Below are positions 12,891 through 25,622 of a stretch of 64,000 nucleotides of DNA, in pieces. The DNA is from Vigna angularis. Lineage: Eukaryota > Streptophyta > Magnoliopsida > Fabales > Fabaceae. Location: assembly GCF_016808095.1 (NCBI RefSeq), contig NC_068971.1:4414501-4478500 (forward strand), read 5' to 3'. Both the position numbers and the translations under genes were made by a program. The notes under the pieces were generated by a model. The model was not told the DNA's origin. It saw only the letters and a list, made by a program, of their open reading frames with translations, and did no database searches. The stretch's first letter is position 1. Every line of letters begins with the position of its first letter.

Positions 12891-15800
12891 TATTATTTTC
12901 AGTAAAGTGAGACAACCACTTTCTGTTAATAATTTATTGACATTGTTAGAATATTTCAAACACTTTGGATTCTTTTACCATACTCTTGTCTATTTTCTTT
13001 CATCAACTCTCCTTAAATCTATTAATATGTTCAGAGAATGACCATTCACTGACCATAATTAATTGGCCTCTTCTGGCTACTCTCTATTGTCCACTATGCA
13101 TGCAATATTATCAAACCTTATATATTATATATATCGTTCCATTCCTTTCTTCTCTCTTTCTCTCACTCAACCAATCAACCAATTAAAGCTTCCCACTGCA
13201 AAATCGACCCTTCCTTCCATATCAGTTCACCACATGTGACCAATACCAGATTTACAATCATTCAACACATAAATTAATACTATTATACCACCTTCGTAGC
13301 TCCCACAGCATATACTAAAATACAAATATTATAATGTAATTTGAAAATTTCAGAATTAAAGGCTGGACAAGAACAAAATCATTGTGAACTTGAAACACAC
13401 TTTGTCCAAGGTATTTGAAACTTAAATTTGAAGAGATTGCGTGTTGGTGAACTGGCTGAGAATGAAAGAAAAATGGCAGAGAAAGGCATTGAGAGGTTTC
13501 TCCCATGTGCATGAAACGTGCATCATTATGAGTGTGAAGCAGCACTTGTTATGAGAAACTTTTCCGTAATTGAATCCTATGAAAATGCACTCATGATGAT
13601 AATTGGAATCATCTTGCTGTGTACAGCAATTAAAAGAGGCCACATAAAACCTTATCTCGTAAAGGGTAATAGTTTTTGGTTCTTAAGTTGCAAAGCTGGC
13701 TTTTATGAAACTTGGCGTGACACTTCGCTTTCCAACCCCTTTTTTCTTTTCCTTTCAATTCTCCTATAATAGCATATTTAGCACAGACATTCATTCATAT
13801 ATATTCGCTGGCCCTTTCCCTTCGTCCCCCAACTTAATTAGTATTTCCAAAACAGTAAAGCTGCAAAATCACTTAGAGTGAACGCAAAAAACACAAATTA
13901 TTACTATTTTGTCATTTAGTGTAAATAATACAATTGGTTTAGTGATGGATCATTATCTCTATATACATTTCAAGCATATAATTAGTGGTCGTTTGATAGC
14001 TTATAAAAGTAATATTATGTGTAAGAAAGAGAGTTTAAACTGAACTAAAAATTATTGAAAGAAGAGATGGCAATTTGCAGTGGTGGTGTTTGGGCCATTG
14101 AAGGTTGAAAATCATTGTTTGTTGAAAGAAGGATGACCCACAGATGAAATAGCAATGGGATGGAGTTTGAGATTGTCCAAGATAAAGAGCCCAATATGGT
14201 TAGATAGATAGGGTGGTACTGATGCTAGTAGGGCACAGCAACGTGGAGGGAAAGATCAGAGAACTGGTGTACATATGAAGATTATATATGTTGGTTGTTG
14301 CTTGACAATTACTCTTGAGGGAGACCAAAAGTGTTATAATATACCCTATGTCCAATTCAATGAGTCATTATCTTCTATTCTTCCATCCCACAACACAAAA
14401 ACTCCTCTGCACTTTCTCTTTTTTTCTCTAATTCTTCTTTTTCAACCTTCCTTCTACCTACACGTACCTCATCATTCACCAACACTTTCACCATAGAATT
14501 AACATCAAAAAATCGATTTATTTTTTCTTCTCTTTTCTTTTCCTTTAAGTTTTGTTTCATTGCAATTCAAGATGCTATTTTAAAGACTGGTTTAAACACC
14601 AATCATTGTTTTTTTTATGGGAAGATTCACATCAATTAGAAAGGTTGCAAATTTCTGATGCACATCAAACTCTGTTACGAATTGCGTATTAGATGGAAGT
14701 TGTTCACCTTAATCTAAATTATGTGCTTGAGCAACATAAATATTCAAGAATTAAATTTGCACCAGTACATTTAGATTGGATTGTATTTGGACAAATTTTA
14801 AAAAATATTTTTTACAATAAATATAAAATTCTTATAAGAATTTTTTCAGAGATTTTTGGCTTTTATAAAAAAAATACTTAATTATTAATTTGACGTAATT
14901 TCAATTGAATTTTTTTATACGCACAAATCCTAGTAAAAAAACTGTATTTTTTCTTTGAAAAAAAATCTTTTAATAAAATTATACTTAGAAAAGGTATTCA
15001 ATATAGATAATAATATATTTAAGCAAACATTATTTGAGCTGAATTTAGGTTGCACATGCACTCTTCTTCTTTTTCTTCAAAAGAATAGGAATTTTAAAGC
15101 ATTTTTTAAAGTATTTTATATTACATACATACAAAATTTATGCAGTATGTACGGAAAGAATTTTCAACTATATATATTTCAATATTATATAAGTTGGAAC
15201 CTTTTCAATTGCATAATAAAGGAAATAGATGTAGAGATTGTGTACTTTATATGCAAGGGAATTCATCTTACTGTCTATCTTTGTAAAGGAATGGATAACA
15301 AAAATATTTAATGAGTTGATTTAGTATAAGGGAAGAAATTTCTTTGACTTAAAAAATAAAGTAATTTCTATGGTACTTTTTTATTTTTACCGAAAAATTC
15401 ATGATATCTTATATTTGAACTTCAAAGTCATTGGTGTATGTACATGTAAAACATAATTAAAAGAGAATTTGATTTAATTATAATTTCATCAACAAATAAT
15501 GTATTTTAATAGTTTAGAACATGATTAAAATATTTATCTCCGTAATTGACTTATGAATAGTTTAAAATTATATTTGATAATCCTTTTGATTGTTTTCTCT
15601 CTTTTTTTCTATTTTGAATCATGTATTATAAGTTTATCCCATTTTCCTTCAAATTAATTAATTATATAAAACATTATTTAGTTTATTTTCTCTTTTTAAA
15701 AATTACTTTTCTGTCATATTTCTGCATTTTTATATTTAAATAATATATACGAGGATTAGAATTCTAATAGATCAACAATAAAGCTAAAAGAGCTACTCCA

Positions 15801-17072
15801 AGACCTAGTGTCGATTGTGAGAAAATAATAATAATATTAATAAAATCATTTAATGGCCTAATAATCTTTTAAGAGTAGAGATAGAGAGTAAAAGTCCTCC
15901 CTTGATTTTTTATTCACTCATAAATATATCTAAACATATTAAATTTATGTTCTTCATAAATATATATTTTTTATTTATTTAAGACTCAATTGCCTATTTC
16001 ATGATTAAAAAAATTAATTTAATTAATAACAATAAATACTGCATTCATTATGTTAATCCATCGTGATTATGAAAAATATTTAACTTATCAATCCAACTAT
16101 CTAATCATGCATTCATTATGTTAGAACTTGTGATCTTGTAATTTAAATAATTTAGAAATTTGAGTATTTTAATTTATAAAAAAATGTTTATTTATAAATT
16201 AAATAACATCTTATACTTTAAAATAGTTTTATGATAGAATTTAATTTATTTTTAAATTTTTATTAAATTTTAATGGGTTTATTTACATAGTTAAATTAAT
16301 AAGTTTTATTTTGATCTAAAAATTTAGTAAAACTATAATTTTACATGTTATTTTTATTTAAAATTGTATAAGAAAACTCCCAAAATTATAATTTAGCACA
16401 CTTCTTTAAAAGAAAAACAATATTAACAAACTCTTTCATATAAATAAAAATAAACTACGGTCACCCTTCGCTAGTAGTATAAGTGAGCAAAAGTTTAACC
16501 AAGTCAAGTTATATTTTTCTTCATTTAACCTAAAATTAAGAATATATAATTTTTTAATTTAAATTTTTAAATATATGAGATTAGAGTGTGTTGATCCAAC
16601 ATTTTTTAGTTCAATATATAAATTTATATAATATGTATAATTGTTACTATTATTTTATAGAATAAAATGAATATAAAAGTTATATTTTACAATATATATT
16701 TTAAAAAAAATTATTATAAATTTAAATACAATATTATACAACTTATTTTGTAAATATTTTTTATGCTAGTGGATAGATTTGGGTTAAGGTAATTTACCTA
16801 TTAAGTGGTTCAAGGTGAGAAAACATGGTAAATGACATGTTATTATTGTAGGTAAGTTTTATACAGTAGAACATTCTTATATATGTTAATTTCTAATCCT
16901 TCTTATTTTAATTTTGAAATTTTATTTATAAAATGGAATTAAATTTATATAAAATTAGAAATGATTTAAATGAAATGAACTTTGTACATTCTTTAGTTAA
17001 ATTACAAATATTATCAATAGAAAAATTTTAATTATTCAACTTTTTTCAATAAAAAGTGTTGTCTTTTTAAAA

Positions 17073-17073
<1 letters not shown>

Positions 17074-17136
<63 letters not shown>
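17074..17136. repeat. (TA)n microsatellite
   Basis: Uninterrupted TA dinucleotides over about 63 bases. Confidence 0.95.
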
Positions 17137-17138
<2 letters not shown>

Positions 17139-17415
17139 CTTCTAATTTACCGAAATATTTGTTTACATCGTTCTAAATTTGAGTCTATTCCAATTGTGTT
17201 GACAGAGATAAAAAGATGAGTTGTCAATTACCTTTTCATTTTGAGTACGTTTTTTTTTTAACTATTTTTCTTCTGTTTATATCATGTCGGGTAGTTTGCG
17301 TTACTAGGGGTATGAGTTTATGTGTGCAATTTTCCAAGGCAAAGATGATGTTAGTCTTGCAGGATACTTTCACTTTTAAATATTAAGGTTTTCTATACAT
17401 AGGTTTTAGTTTTTT

Positions 17416-18250
17416 CTGTATAAGAACTTTTTTTAATTACCGATTAATTAGTATCTATAATAATTAATTTGTCTGTAAATTCAAATTTATTAACAAGTTT
17501 TTTAAACAAATTTAACAATTTAATTTACTTATAAATAGCATATTATTGTTAGTATTACTAAAACTATTTTTATGTGTAATTTTATCATTACAATTAAATT
17601 ATAATTTTTATTATAGATAAATATTTTTTCGATAACTTATTATTATAATAATTGATAATCATAATTCATCGATAAATTTGACAAAAATTTGGATAACACA
17701 ATTTTTATCCATTTTGATGATATTTTTTATATGTTAAGAGGAGATTAGTAGAAATAATGAGAGAAGAAGAGAAAAAGAGAAGAGGAAGAGAGGAAGATGG
17801 AAGAAAAAGAGGCAACGCGATAACGACAGGTGAGTGATGATACATAGTCTCGTTAGTGATGCAATAGTGTCGAGGAGATAGAGAACATCGATGATGGTGG
17901 TTGCTGAAGTTAGATAATGATTGGGAGGTGGAAAAGGAATAACAATATGAAGGAGGAGGATAAGTAGGAGAATGAGAAGGAGAAAGAGATCAATTGGAGG
18001 TAGAGGAGAAAAAAGAATGAGACTTAATTACGTAATTTACCAACAGATGGTATCGATGGCTAAAATATGTCGATAATTACAGACAAATTCATGGTTGTTA
18101 GTAATTGCTGAAGAATATCTCCATTTGTCAATAAAGTTAATTGATGATTTTTTTTTCGTCGAAAGTGCATTGATAAATAGGATTTACTAACAAATTATGA
18201 CTCTTATCGATGGATTGAATCTATCGGTAAGAAGTGATTTTCTTATAGTG
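17416..18250. mobile_element. small non-autonomous CACTA-type element (degenerate left end)
   Basis: The right end, read inward on the minus strand, is CACTATAAGAAAATCACTTC, a typical CACTA (En/Spm) terminus. The left end, CTGTATAAGAAC, is a mutated match. Both ends continue into a shared TTACCGAT motif and into subterminal copies of CGAT/ATCGATGG-like words. TTT flanks both sides (17413-17415, 18251-18253), which fits the 3-bp duplication of this superfamily but is weak evidence in T-rich DNA. The centre is a purine-rich GA tract with no transposase ORF. Confidence 0.6.
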
Positions 18251-18253
18251 TTT

Positions 18254-20054
18254 TTGTTAAACCAAAACTTATTCCAACTTTATTTGAAGTAAGGAAAATT
18301 AATTAAAATTTGATAATAACTTAAAGATAAAAAATGGTAATGGTATAAATATGATTTAGTTAAAAAATTTTGTTCAAGGATAATTCAATTTGAAGTGATT
18401 TTCATATAAGCAAAAATTTCTCAAGGAATGAAGACTTACAACTCAATTTTTGCTAAGTAAGATTTATATCGCTCAAAAATGGACACTTTTTGCTTAAACG
18501 AATAATTTTATACTCAAGTGAAGAAATCCACTCAAGCTAAAATCGTAATAAACAATAAAAGTTTGTAAAATATATTTTTTAAATTTAATAAATATGATTC
18601 ATATATGTATGCTTAGAAAATATGAATCATATTTTAATTGTTTTGTTTGATTTTATTGATGAATTACATTGTACATAAAATGTAGTTGTAAACGATGAGT
18701 TGTGAAAATTAAATCGATTTGATTTTGATATAATATGGATATTATCTTTACGAAGGAGATAACATTGCGTGTTGTGTAGTGATGAATGTAATTTGGAGAT
18801 GTCTATAAAAGTTTATCCTAATTCTATTGTTTATTAAAGTCATACTGATTTATGTCTATATTGTGAAAATATTATGTCTGAAAACTTGTTAGAATTTATT
18901 TTTTCACATAAATAAATAATGCTTTTTCCCCCTCTTGATCGTTGAATTGTACGGTGGTATGATATATGCATAATGCTTAAATTTAACATATATAGATTAT
19001 TTTGAATTTTGTATAATTTGTTATAATTTAAATGATGTAACCACGTTATAAAAAATTAGGTGATGTGATAAACGATAAAACTTTGTAAAAATCGATGACA
19101 ATATGTTTCTTATTACATGTACTTCTATAAACAAAAATATAACGCACATGTTTCCCAATAAAGAAAAAATTAAATTGCTTAGAATTTGAAAGTCAATGTT
19201 AAGGTTTTATGGTAGAAAATTGGACATTTATGATCTTTTCCCCTTGTTGAAATTTGGTCACGATATCAATGGTTGTTCCGAGGTAGTTCAGGACGAGAAT
19301 CATTTTACTCACGATATTTTGTATAACATTTATTTAAATATCATGTTTTGGAGTTTAGTTGTGCCATGCTTGTTTTCCATGTGTGTTAAAATAACAGTTA
19401 TTGTGTTATTTTTGAAATTTTGTTATATGTATTAAATTTCAACTAATAAAAAGAAATTAACAAATTATATTTGAATAACTAAAATGATGCATTAATAAAT
19501 GTTTTAAGATATATTGTGTGCTACTTTCACCTAATATCCTATTTTGATAGTCATAAGTTTAATATGAGTACTGTTACTATTGCTATTATGTGATTTGTGA
19601 GTTTCTATGCATCGATTCAGCGCTTGTCTACACGCCATTCCATGATTAAACTTTAGCTCTTCTGTCTTTAGTCGGCTTACGTCACACTAACATAAAAATA
19701 TTCTCTCTTTATTCAGTGTCCCTAACCTCCTCCTTTCTCTTTTACTATGTTCCGTAAAGCACTCTTATCATTCCTTTTCCCTCATTTTAATAATTTAATT
19801 CATCTATCTAGTATACAAGAAGAAAAATACTTATTAAAATTAAATAAAAAACTATGACAACATGGCATAAATCTAAATATATAAACTCTACTGAGAAGGA
19901 TAAGGAATCTATATTTAATATGTAATGTTAAATTTATGATTATGCAAATATAATAATGGGGAGATGTTGTTAAAGGTTTTGGAGGGTATTAAAAGAAACA
20001 ATTTTTTAGTAGTAAAAATAGTAAAGAACTTTGAAGAAACCACAGGGCTTTGCA
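18254..20054. other. AT-rich intergenic DNA
   Basis: No supported gene or repeat boundary. The ORF at 19196-19435 (+) shows no family features. Confidence 0.5.
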
Positions 20055-20086
20055 CACGTGTGAGACACGTGATATGTTGACACGTG
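20055..20086. promoter_or_regulatory. cluster of three G-box (CACGTG) cores
   Basis: CACGTG occurs at 20055-20060, 20066-20071 and 20081-20086; the first and last read ACACGTGT/ACACGTGTC, the form of ABA-response elements. Such cores bind bZIP and bHLH factors. The cluster lies about 1.45 kb upstream of the ZHD start codon, the nearest gene. Control of that gene is an inference. Confidence 0.5.
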
Positions 20087-20668
20087 TCGTCCGATTTGGT
20101 GGGTCTTTTAGGTGGTTAAGTGGTAATAATGTGGAAGCGAGAAGGGGTTTTGGTCTTAATAAAAAAATGTACATCTATACCACCTAGTTCCCGGGTACGG
20201 TTTCAGGACATGTTTCTCCTGTCGGGGCCAATCGAGCAGTTACGTAATGCGACGCCGTTTCCCTTGCCATGATACCGTTGTATTGTCCGTAATGCCGACA
20301 AAGATACTTCTCAGTCCCTTCAAAACAAATCGAGGAGATGTAATATATAGTATTGTGTGTGGTTTTTCAATTTAATCTTTGTTATTACTTTCTCTTCTGG
20401 TTACTCTCAACAATAAAAACTTATTTAAAATAAGAATCTTCAGATTATATAACCTTAAAGACTTAGATAATAAATATTTAATATTTTGAAAAAGTTAGGT
20501 AAATAGTTTTGTTATTTTGAGAAATTATTTAAGAAGATAATTTCTTAAGAAGATAAATGAATGGTTTATCCATTTAAGTTTAGATGTGATGTTAATATAA
20601 GGTGGGGAAATTGATTTGAAAAGAAAAGATAGAAAAATGTGTTTGTTTTGTTGGATGTGTATTAAGTT

Positions 20669-20704
20669 GGGAGGGAGGGAGGGAGAGAGAGAGAGAGAGA
20701 GAGA
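20669..20704. repeat. (GGGA)n(GA)n purine-strand simple repeat
   Basis: GGGA repeats run into a GA dinucleotide run, about 36 bases, in the upstream region of the ZHD gene. GA tracts in plant promoters can bind BBR/BPC factors; whether this one does is unknown. Confidence 0.9.
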
Positions 20705-21218
20705 AGGGGTGGATTAACCAAAGGGTTATAGGAAAAGAGAAAAAGTGAAGAGGAAAAAAAGAAAAGGGGAATGGGTTGCATCCCTAAAATGAAAAACCTC
20801 AATGATTTTACTGTGAAAGCCTGTCCCGTCCCGTCCTTCCCTGCCAACTTGACAAATTAAGATGGGTTACAGTGAATGGGCTCAGAATTGCAGACCATAC
20901 CATTCTCATGCTAAGAAAGAAACCACTCTCCCACCCTAAACTCACTGCACCACACTAACCACTCAAAATCAAATCAAATTCCCAAATTAAAACCATTACT
21001 ATTCTACACTACTCTCCTAATAACTAATAATAGTGGTAATAAACTGTAGGGTCATCACCCCAAGCGCGCATATTTATTACTCACATCTAACCTCAAGTGG
21101 GGTCAATAACTTAACCATGGATTAGAACCAGGGTTAAAACACTACTGGTTAAGAAGCTCCACCACATAACCCAATCCCAAACCCAGATTTTTATTATCAA
21201 CACTCATCTCATCACTCT

Positions 21219-21243
21219 CTCAACTCAACTCAACTCAACTCAA
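21219..21243 (+). repeat. (CTCAA)5 repeat in a pyrimidine-rich leader
   Basis: Five copies of CTCAA sit about 300 bases upstream of the ZHD ATG, followed by a C/T-rich stretch to about 21350. It probably lies in the proximal promoter or 5' UTR of the ZHD gene. Confidence 0.85.
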
Positions 21244-21511
21244 CAACACCATCATCGACACTCCTCTTTCTCCTCCCTCCTCCAACCCCCCCGGCCCCTT
21301 CCTTTTTCTCTCTTTCCATTTTCTTCCTATTTTTTTTCTCCCGTATACAACAGTGCCACCCACTACCGCCACCTCCACCACCTCCACCACCATACTTCCA
21401 TTCCTGCAACTGTGACATCTCATACTTCCATCTAATCTCCACCAAAAAACCTAACCCTAAAAAGCAAACCTTTTTTGGTTTTTTAAATATTGTTACTTTC
21501 ACTCACCCTAG

Positions 21512-21532
21512 ATGTTAGAGCCATGGACATAA
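21512..21532 (+). promoter_or_regulatory. 6-codon upstream ORF overlapping the ZHD start codon
   Basis: ATG TTA GAG CCA TGG ACA TAA begins 11 bases before the ZHD ATG (21523), in another frame, and its stop falls 7 bases after that ATG. If the transcript starts upstream, as expected, ribosomes would meet this ATG first. The main ATG has a better context (GCCATGG) than the upstream one (TAGATGT), so leaky scanning is likely. A role in damping translation is inference. Confidence 0.5.
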
Positions 21533-22494
21533 CCCCAACAACAACCATAAACAACACCACTCCCAGTGCAACAACAAAATCCCCAGAACATGACACCGAA
21601 ACACCCACCAGGATCAACACCCCCACCGCAACCAAGGCCTTGTCTTTCTCCAACGGGGTCCTCAAGCGACACCATCACCACCACCACCACCCCATCCCCG
21701 CCGCCGTCACCTACAAGGAATGCCTCAAAAACCACGCCGCCAACTTGGGTGGGCACGCTTTAGATGGATGCGGCGAGTTCATGCCGTCCCCCACAGCCAC
21801 TGCCGCCGACCCCAGCTCCATTAAATGCGCAGCATGCGGCTGCCACCGCAACTTCCACCGCCGCGAGCCAGATGAGCCGCCCATCGCATCCACCACGCAT
21901 GTGATCGAGTACCAGCCGCACCATCGCCACCACCCTCCGCCTCCGTTCCAGGCAGCGGGGGCGAATCGAAGTCCGAATTCTGCATCCCCGCCGCCGATCT
22001 CCTCCTCTTACTACCCCTCCGCTCCGCACATGCTCCTTGCCCTTTCCGCCGGGCTCGCCGCTCCGCCTGAGAGCACGGCCGCACCCTCCGCGCTCACCAG
22101 AAAGCGCTTTAGAACCAAGTTCAGCCAGGAGCAGAAGGAGAAGATGCACAAGTTCGCTGAGAAAGTAGGGTGGAAGATGCAGAAGAGAGACGAAGATTTG
22201 ATTCACGAGTTTTGCAACGAGATTGGCGTGGATAGAAGCGTTCTCAAGGTTTGGATGCACAACAACAAAAACACCTTGGCCAAAAAAGATAATAATGTTA
22301 ATATTACTAGCAATGATAATATTACTAATAATATTAATGATAATGATGCAAATGGGGGTGTCAAGGGTTTTGAAGAAGACCCTAATAGCAACATCGGTGG
22401 TGGTGCTGAAGATCACAGTGAGGATCCGAGTCGCAATCACTTTGGTGGGTTGAACGTTGGTGCTAATGCTAACGGGTCTTCTTCTACTTCTTGA
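21523..22494 (+). CDS. ZHD: zinc-finger homeodomain (ZF-HD) transcription factor, ZHD family
   Basis: An intronless gene of 323 codons plus TGA. The start is the ATG at 21523 in a GCCATGG context; the frame stays open upstream to 21490 but without an ATG. Residues 1-48 are Thr/Asn-rich and a run of seven His follows at 50-56. The ZF-HD dimerisation finger spans about 62-118: [21 protein letters not shown], then [14 protein letters not shown] with the Cys and His ligands intact. A Pro/Ser/His-rich linker follows. The plant ZF-HD homeodomain, about 190-255, starts [13 protein letters not shown] and has recognition helix LKVWMHNNK. The tail is Asn/Asp/Gly-rich. In this family the finger mediates homo- and heterodimers and the homeodomain binds ATTA-type sites in the nucleus. 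It has typical family layout and length. Codons in the finger-linker region are much more GC-rich than the surrounding DNA. Confidence 0.96.
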   Translation: MDITPTTTINNTTPSATTKSPEHDTETPTRINTPTATKALSFSNGVLKRHHHHHHHPIPAAVTYKECLKNHAANLGGHALDGCGEFMPSPTATAADPSSIKCAACGCHRNFHRREPDEPPIASTTHVIEYQPHHRHHPPPPFQAAGANRSPNSASPPPISSSYYPSAPHMLLALSAGLAAPPESTAAPSALTRKRFRTKFSQEQKEKMHKFAEKVGWKMQKRDEDLIHEFCNEIGVDRSVLKVWMHNNKNTLAKKDNNVNITSNDNITNNINDNDANGGVKGFEEDPNSNIGGGAEDHSEDPSRNHFGGLNVGANANGSSSTS

Positions 22495-25400
22495 TCTGTG
22501 AGGGGGTGAAGAATAATGTGTTAGATAGGTTAATGATCACGATGCTGTTGTTGATGATGTTACTACCAGTTAATTAATTAGTGGTTTAATTTCCTTTTTT
22601 TAAATATTGTTGATGAGACGATGATGATCAAGCACCTTAATGGGAGAGAATGATATATCCAGAAGGGAATTTATTTTGCTTTCTAAGCTTTTAATGATTT
22701 TATTCTGAATTAGTGATAGATGTGTATGTGTATGTTTATCTGTGGCGTGATCTTCGGACTTTGTTTGGCTTTGTTTGTTTGAGTGGTGCTAGCACTGAAC
22801 AGTGAACTGGACATGCAGTGTGCTGTTGGTTCTCTGAATTTTTTGAGGAAGACGAAAGCTAATTAAATTTCTGTGATTTCACATTTTCTCCCCCGTAAGA
22901 CATGGAAAAAATGATAATAATGATTTTTTTCTCTGTATCTCGTGTTCGAGAGAAAGGGGCAGAAAGTGTTGCTGCCTATGGGGTTTATTAAATTATGGGA
23001 GGTGGTGAAATCCTGGTTCTGTTCTATTCCTATGGCGCTGTGCAGCTCTGTGCTGCTTTATTCACAAAACAATCATCTGATAGATAACAGGCAAAGAAAA
23101 ACACATATTCTATTTGAGGGTTCATTAAAAGTTAAAACTGTAAGCTTTTGATAATAATCAAAGTATGTTTGGATAAGGGTATAGATTAATAATAGTTCAT
23201 GGGAAAATTCTATATATTTAATAGTTGAAAAGAAACCTTAATTATGCTTGTAAGTACTTTATCTAGTGAAACATGCAATCCTCGTGTAACACAACACTAG
23301 TTTCTTAAGATAATCTGGTGTGATAGGATGATTTAATTACTGTCTGTAGTGTTGTATAACCAAAAAGATTTTGTTGGGTGGGAAATATTTGGGAGTACTT
23401 TCCTTTTAAAGCAAGTAGATCTGTCAAACATTAAAGAAATAATATTTACTAAAATACTAAAAAATAATAAAGAGGGAGAAACTGAGGAGAGAAAAAGAGA
23501 GTTGAAGAAGAACTATTTTGTGTCTTGTCTTCCACACTTTTACGCCATGGGTGTTTGTTTTTCATCTCTGAACTTATTAGTTTATTTGCGTGTGGACCCA
23601 CACTGTGGTTTGTTTTGGTTTTTGGTTAGTGATGAAGTGAGTAATCTTGTTTTGGTGGGGTGGGACCCTTGAGGAGCTGCCCTTGGTTATGCTAACCAGG
23701 AAGTCATGGGCTGGTTCTGGACCCCTTAATTGCCCCTTAAAGACAGGGGTGCTGATGCAAAGTATGAGGGGTTTTGTCAATTTTCCCAGCTAAACACAAT
23801 AGTTCTACACTGTAGTTAATTGGTTTCGCATCCTTCAATCCTCACCACTTCAACACGCCACAATCTAATTCTCTTTCAACTCAATCTTTTTTTTTTTTGG
23901 AAACTATATTTTGACACAGCCTATGTGTTTTTTATAAATGAATTTTGAATATTCTTTTTGCTGTTGACGAAGGAGTTATTTTTTTTATGCGGAAATTTGA
24001 ATGGTATGACTACATGGTGAAGTGCATACGAAAAAACCTAGCATTTCAAACTTCTGTTTGGATGTGCTTTTATGCGATTTTTCTTTACTTGGGGTGTGAC
24101 TCCATTTTGTTGCTGTAGGTTCGTTGTATTTCGTTGCACCCTCTCGATTCATTGTTTGAGTGTGACTTTCTTATTTGTTCCATTGTTTCGCACTTCGGTT
24201 TTTGGTACGTATTTGGCTTCTATGTTAGTGAAGTCCATTTCATTGGTTGCAAGTAAGATTCGTATAACTTGATGATAAATATTTTTATTTTTTGGTTATG
24301 GTTTGGTTAAACTAAAGAAGTTTCATTAGGGGTTGGTTTGAAATTGATATATATTTGGTGATTTCTTTGATATTATTGTAATGATTTATTTGTGATGATT
24401 TGTGGATATGTTTATATTCAGTCTGTGTGTTTGACTTTGATATATTGTAATTGAACAAAGTTTTAAATAGGGTGAAGTGTTGACTCATTAATGTATGTTT
24501 TAAATATGTTTAAATTGATGTATTTGTATTATATTTTTTCAATAGTAATGACTCATTGAATATCTATATTTTGATTTTGAAGGGTTGTAATTGTGTGTAT
24601 ATGATTGTGTGAATTTTGCAAATATGATTAAGGAGTCATTGTTATAAAATTAATTAAGTTGTAGGACGATGTTTCGAAATATGATGAGAAAAACATGTTT
24701 AAATACATCAATGTAATTAGTAAAACATTATTAAATAATTTCAAGCGTTTTAAATATTTTTATGGCATTGTTTTGCGTTTTTCACTGTTTGCTACGACCT
24801 CGTATGATTGAGTAATATTTCTTTGTGCATAAGCAACTACAACAAATTAGAAAAAAATACGTATATGAATAAATACTAGATTAAGATAATACCTATAGGG
24901 AATCAGTGATTCAAGTTAGATTTACTTATTCCAACTTACTAGTGTAGATGTTGTTTATTCAAATATAGTTATGCACATTGTAGAAAATGTAAATTTATGT
25001 TGTACTCAATTGTATTTCATGTTTATATGTTGTATTGAATTGTATTTTATGTTTAAAAGAAAATTGGTTTAAAGTTGTACAAAATGTCTTAAGCTATTCA
25101 TCAAATATTTGTGTACTATGTATTAGACATGGTAAGTCTCTTTTTTTACAAAGTAGTGACCTTACGGAAGTGGTTAACCTCGTTATTTGTCAATTGTAGT
25201 AACATTCATGGTAGATAACAACTACAAACCATTGGTGATCGAAAAAAGCTTTATTGGATGAAAGTTCTTCATTAGGATTGGATGCAATTTACTTAAACTG
25301 ATGTAAAAGTTTTGTGTAATAGAATCTTGTTTGTTCATATGCTTTATCTTTAATGTAGTGTTTAAGTTTGGAATTTTCATGCATCTAAATGTTTCTAGTC

Positions 25401-25622
25401 ACTCGGAAATGATCTAGAACATGTATATAGATAAAACAAGCAAGTGAATTAGTTCTAATTTCTCTGGCCATTCTAAATATCTTAACATAATGCAAATTTA
25501 GTGTTAACTCAACTAAGAAATTAGTAACTTAGCATCTTGATTAAACTTGTTCCTAAGGAATTAAGACTTGTGAGGCTTTATATATGAATGTTTGAATGAA
25601 ATATGGACAAATTGTATAGAGT
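22495..25622. other. downstream intergenic region
   Basis: The ZHD 3' UTR presumably fills the first few hundred bases (a TTTTAATGATTTTATTCTG stretch near 22690 could serve polyadenylation). The ORFs at 23349-23672 and 24072-24272 (+) show no domain I recognise. An imperfect two-copy repeat of about 36 bp, built on ATGTTGTA, lies near 25005-25065. Confidence 0.5.
25077..25262 (+). repeat. diverged direct repeat, copy 1
   Basis: Shares ordered blocks with 26762-26983: ACAAAA...GTCTTAAG, then CATGGTA, GGTTAACC against AGTTAACC, GTTATT...GTCA, and a block around AAACCATT followed by GTG-GATC. Many substitutions and indels mark it as old. Its origin (segmental duplication, or old repeat arms) is unknown. 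Confidence 0.5.

Larger units (their letters stand above)
7947..17073. other. AT-rich intergenic DNA, no convincing gene
   Basis: Only short ORFs without recognisable domains occur here. The longest (14955-15311, +) is Phe/Ile/Lys-rich, as expected of translated AT-rich DNA. There is a two-copy imperfect repeat built on TTAGAGTCAAA near 8600-8690 and an 8-bp tandem repeat at 12862-12890. No transposon termini with target duplications were found. Confidence 0.55.

Noticed and set aside
14955..15311. 118-codon ORF on the plus strand
   Set aside because: Composition (Phe, Ile, Tyr, Lys, Asn) is what AT-rich noncoding DNA gives; no domain, no start context, no neighbours.
21490..21522. Upstream extension of the ZHD frame
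   Set aside because: Begins with TTG, not ATG; the ATG at 21523 has a good plant start context and gives a family-typical protein.
21760..22440. 226-codon ORF on the minus strand opposite the ZHD gene
   Set aside because: A shadow of the GC-rich ZHD coding sequence; no recognisable protein.
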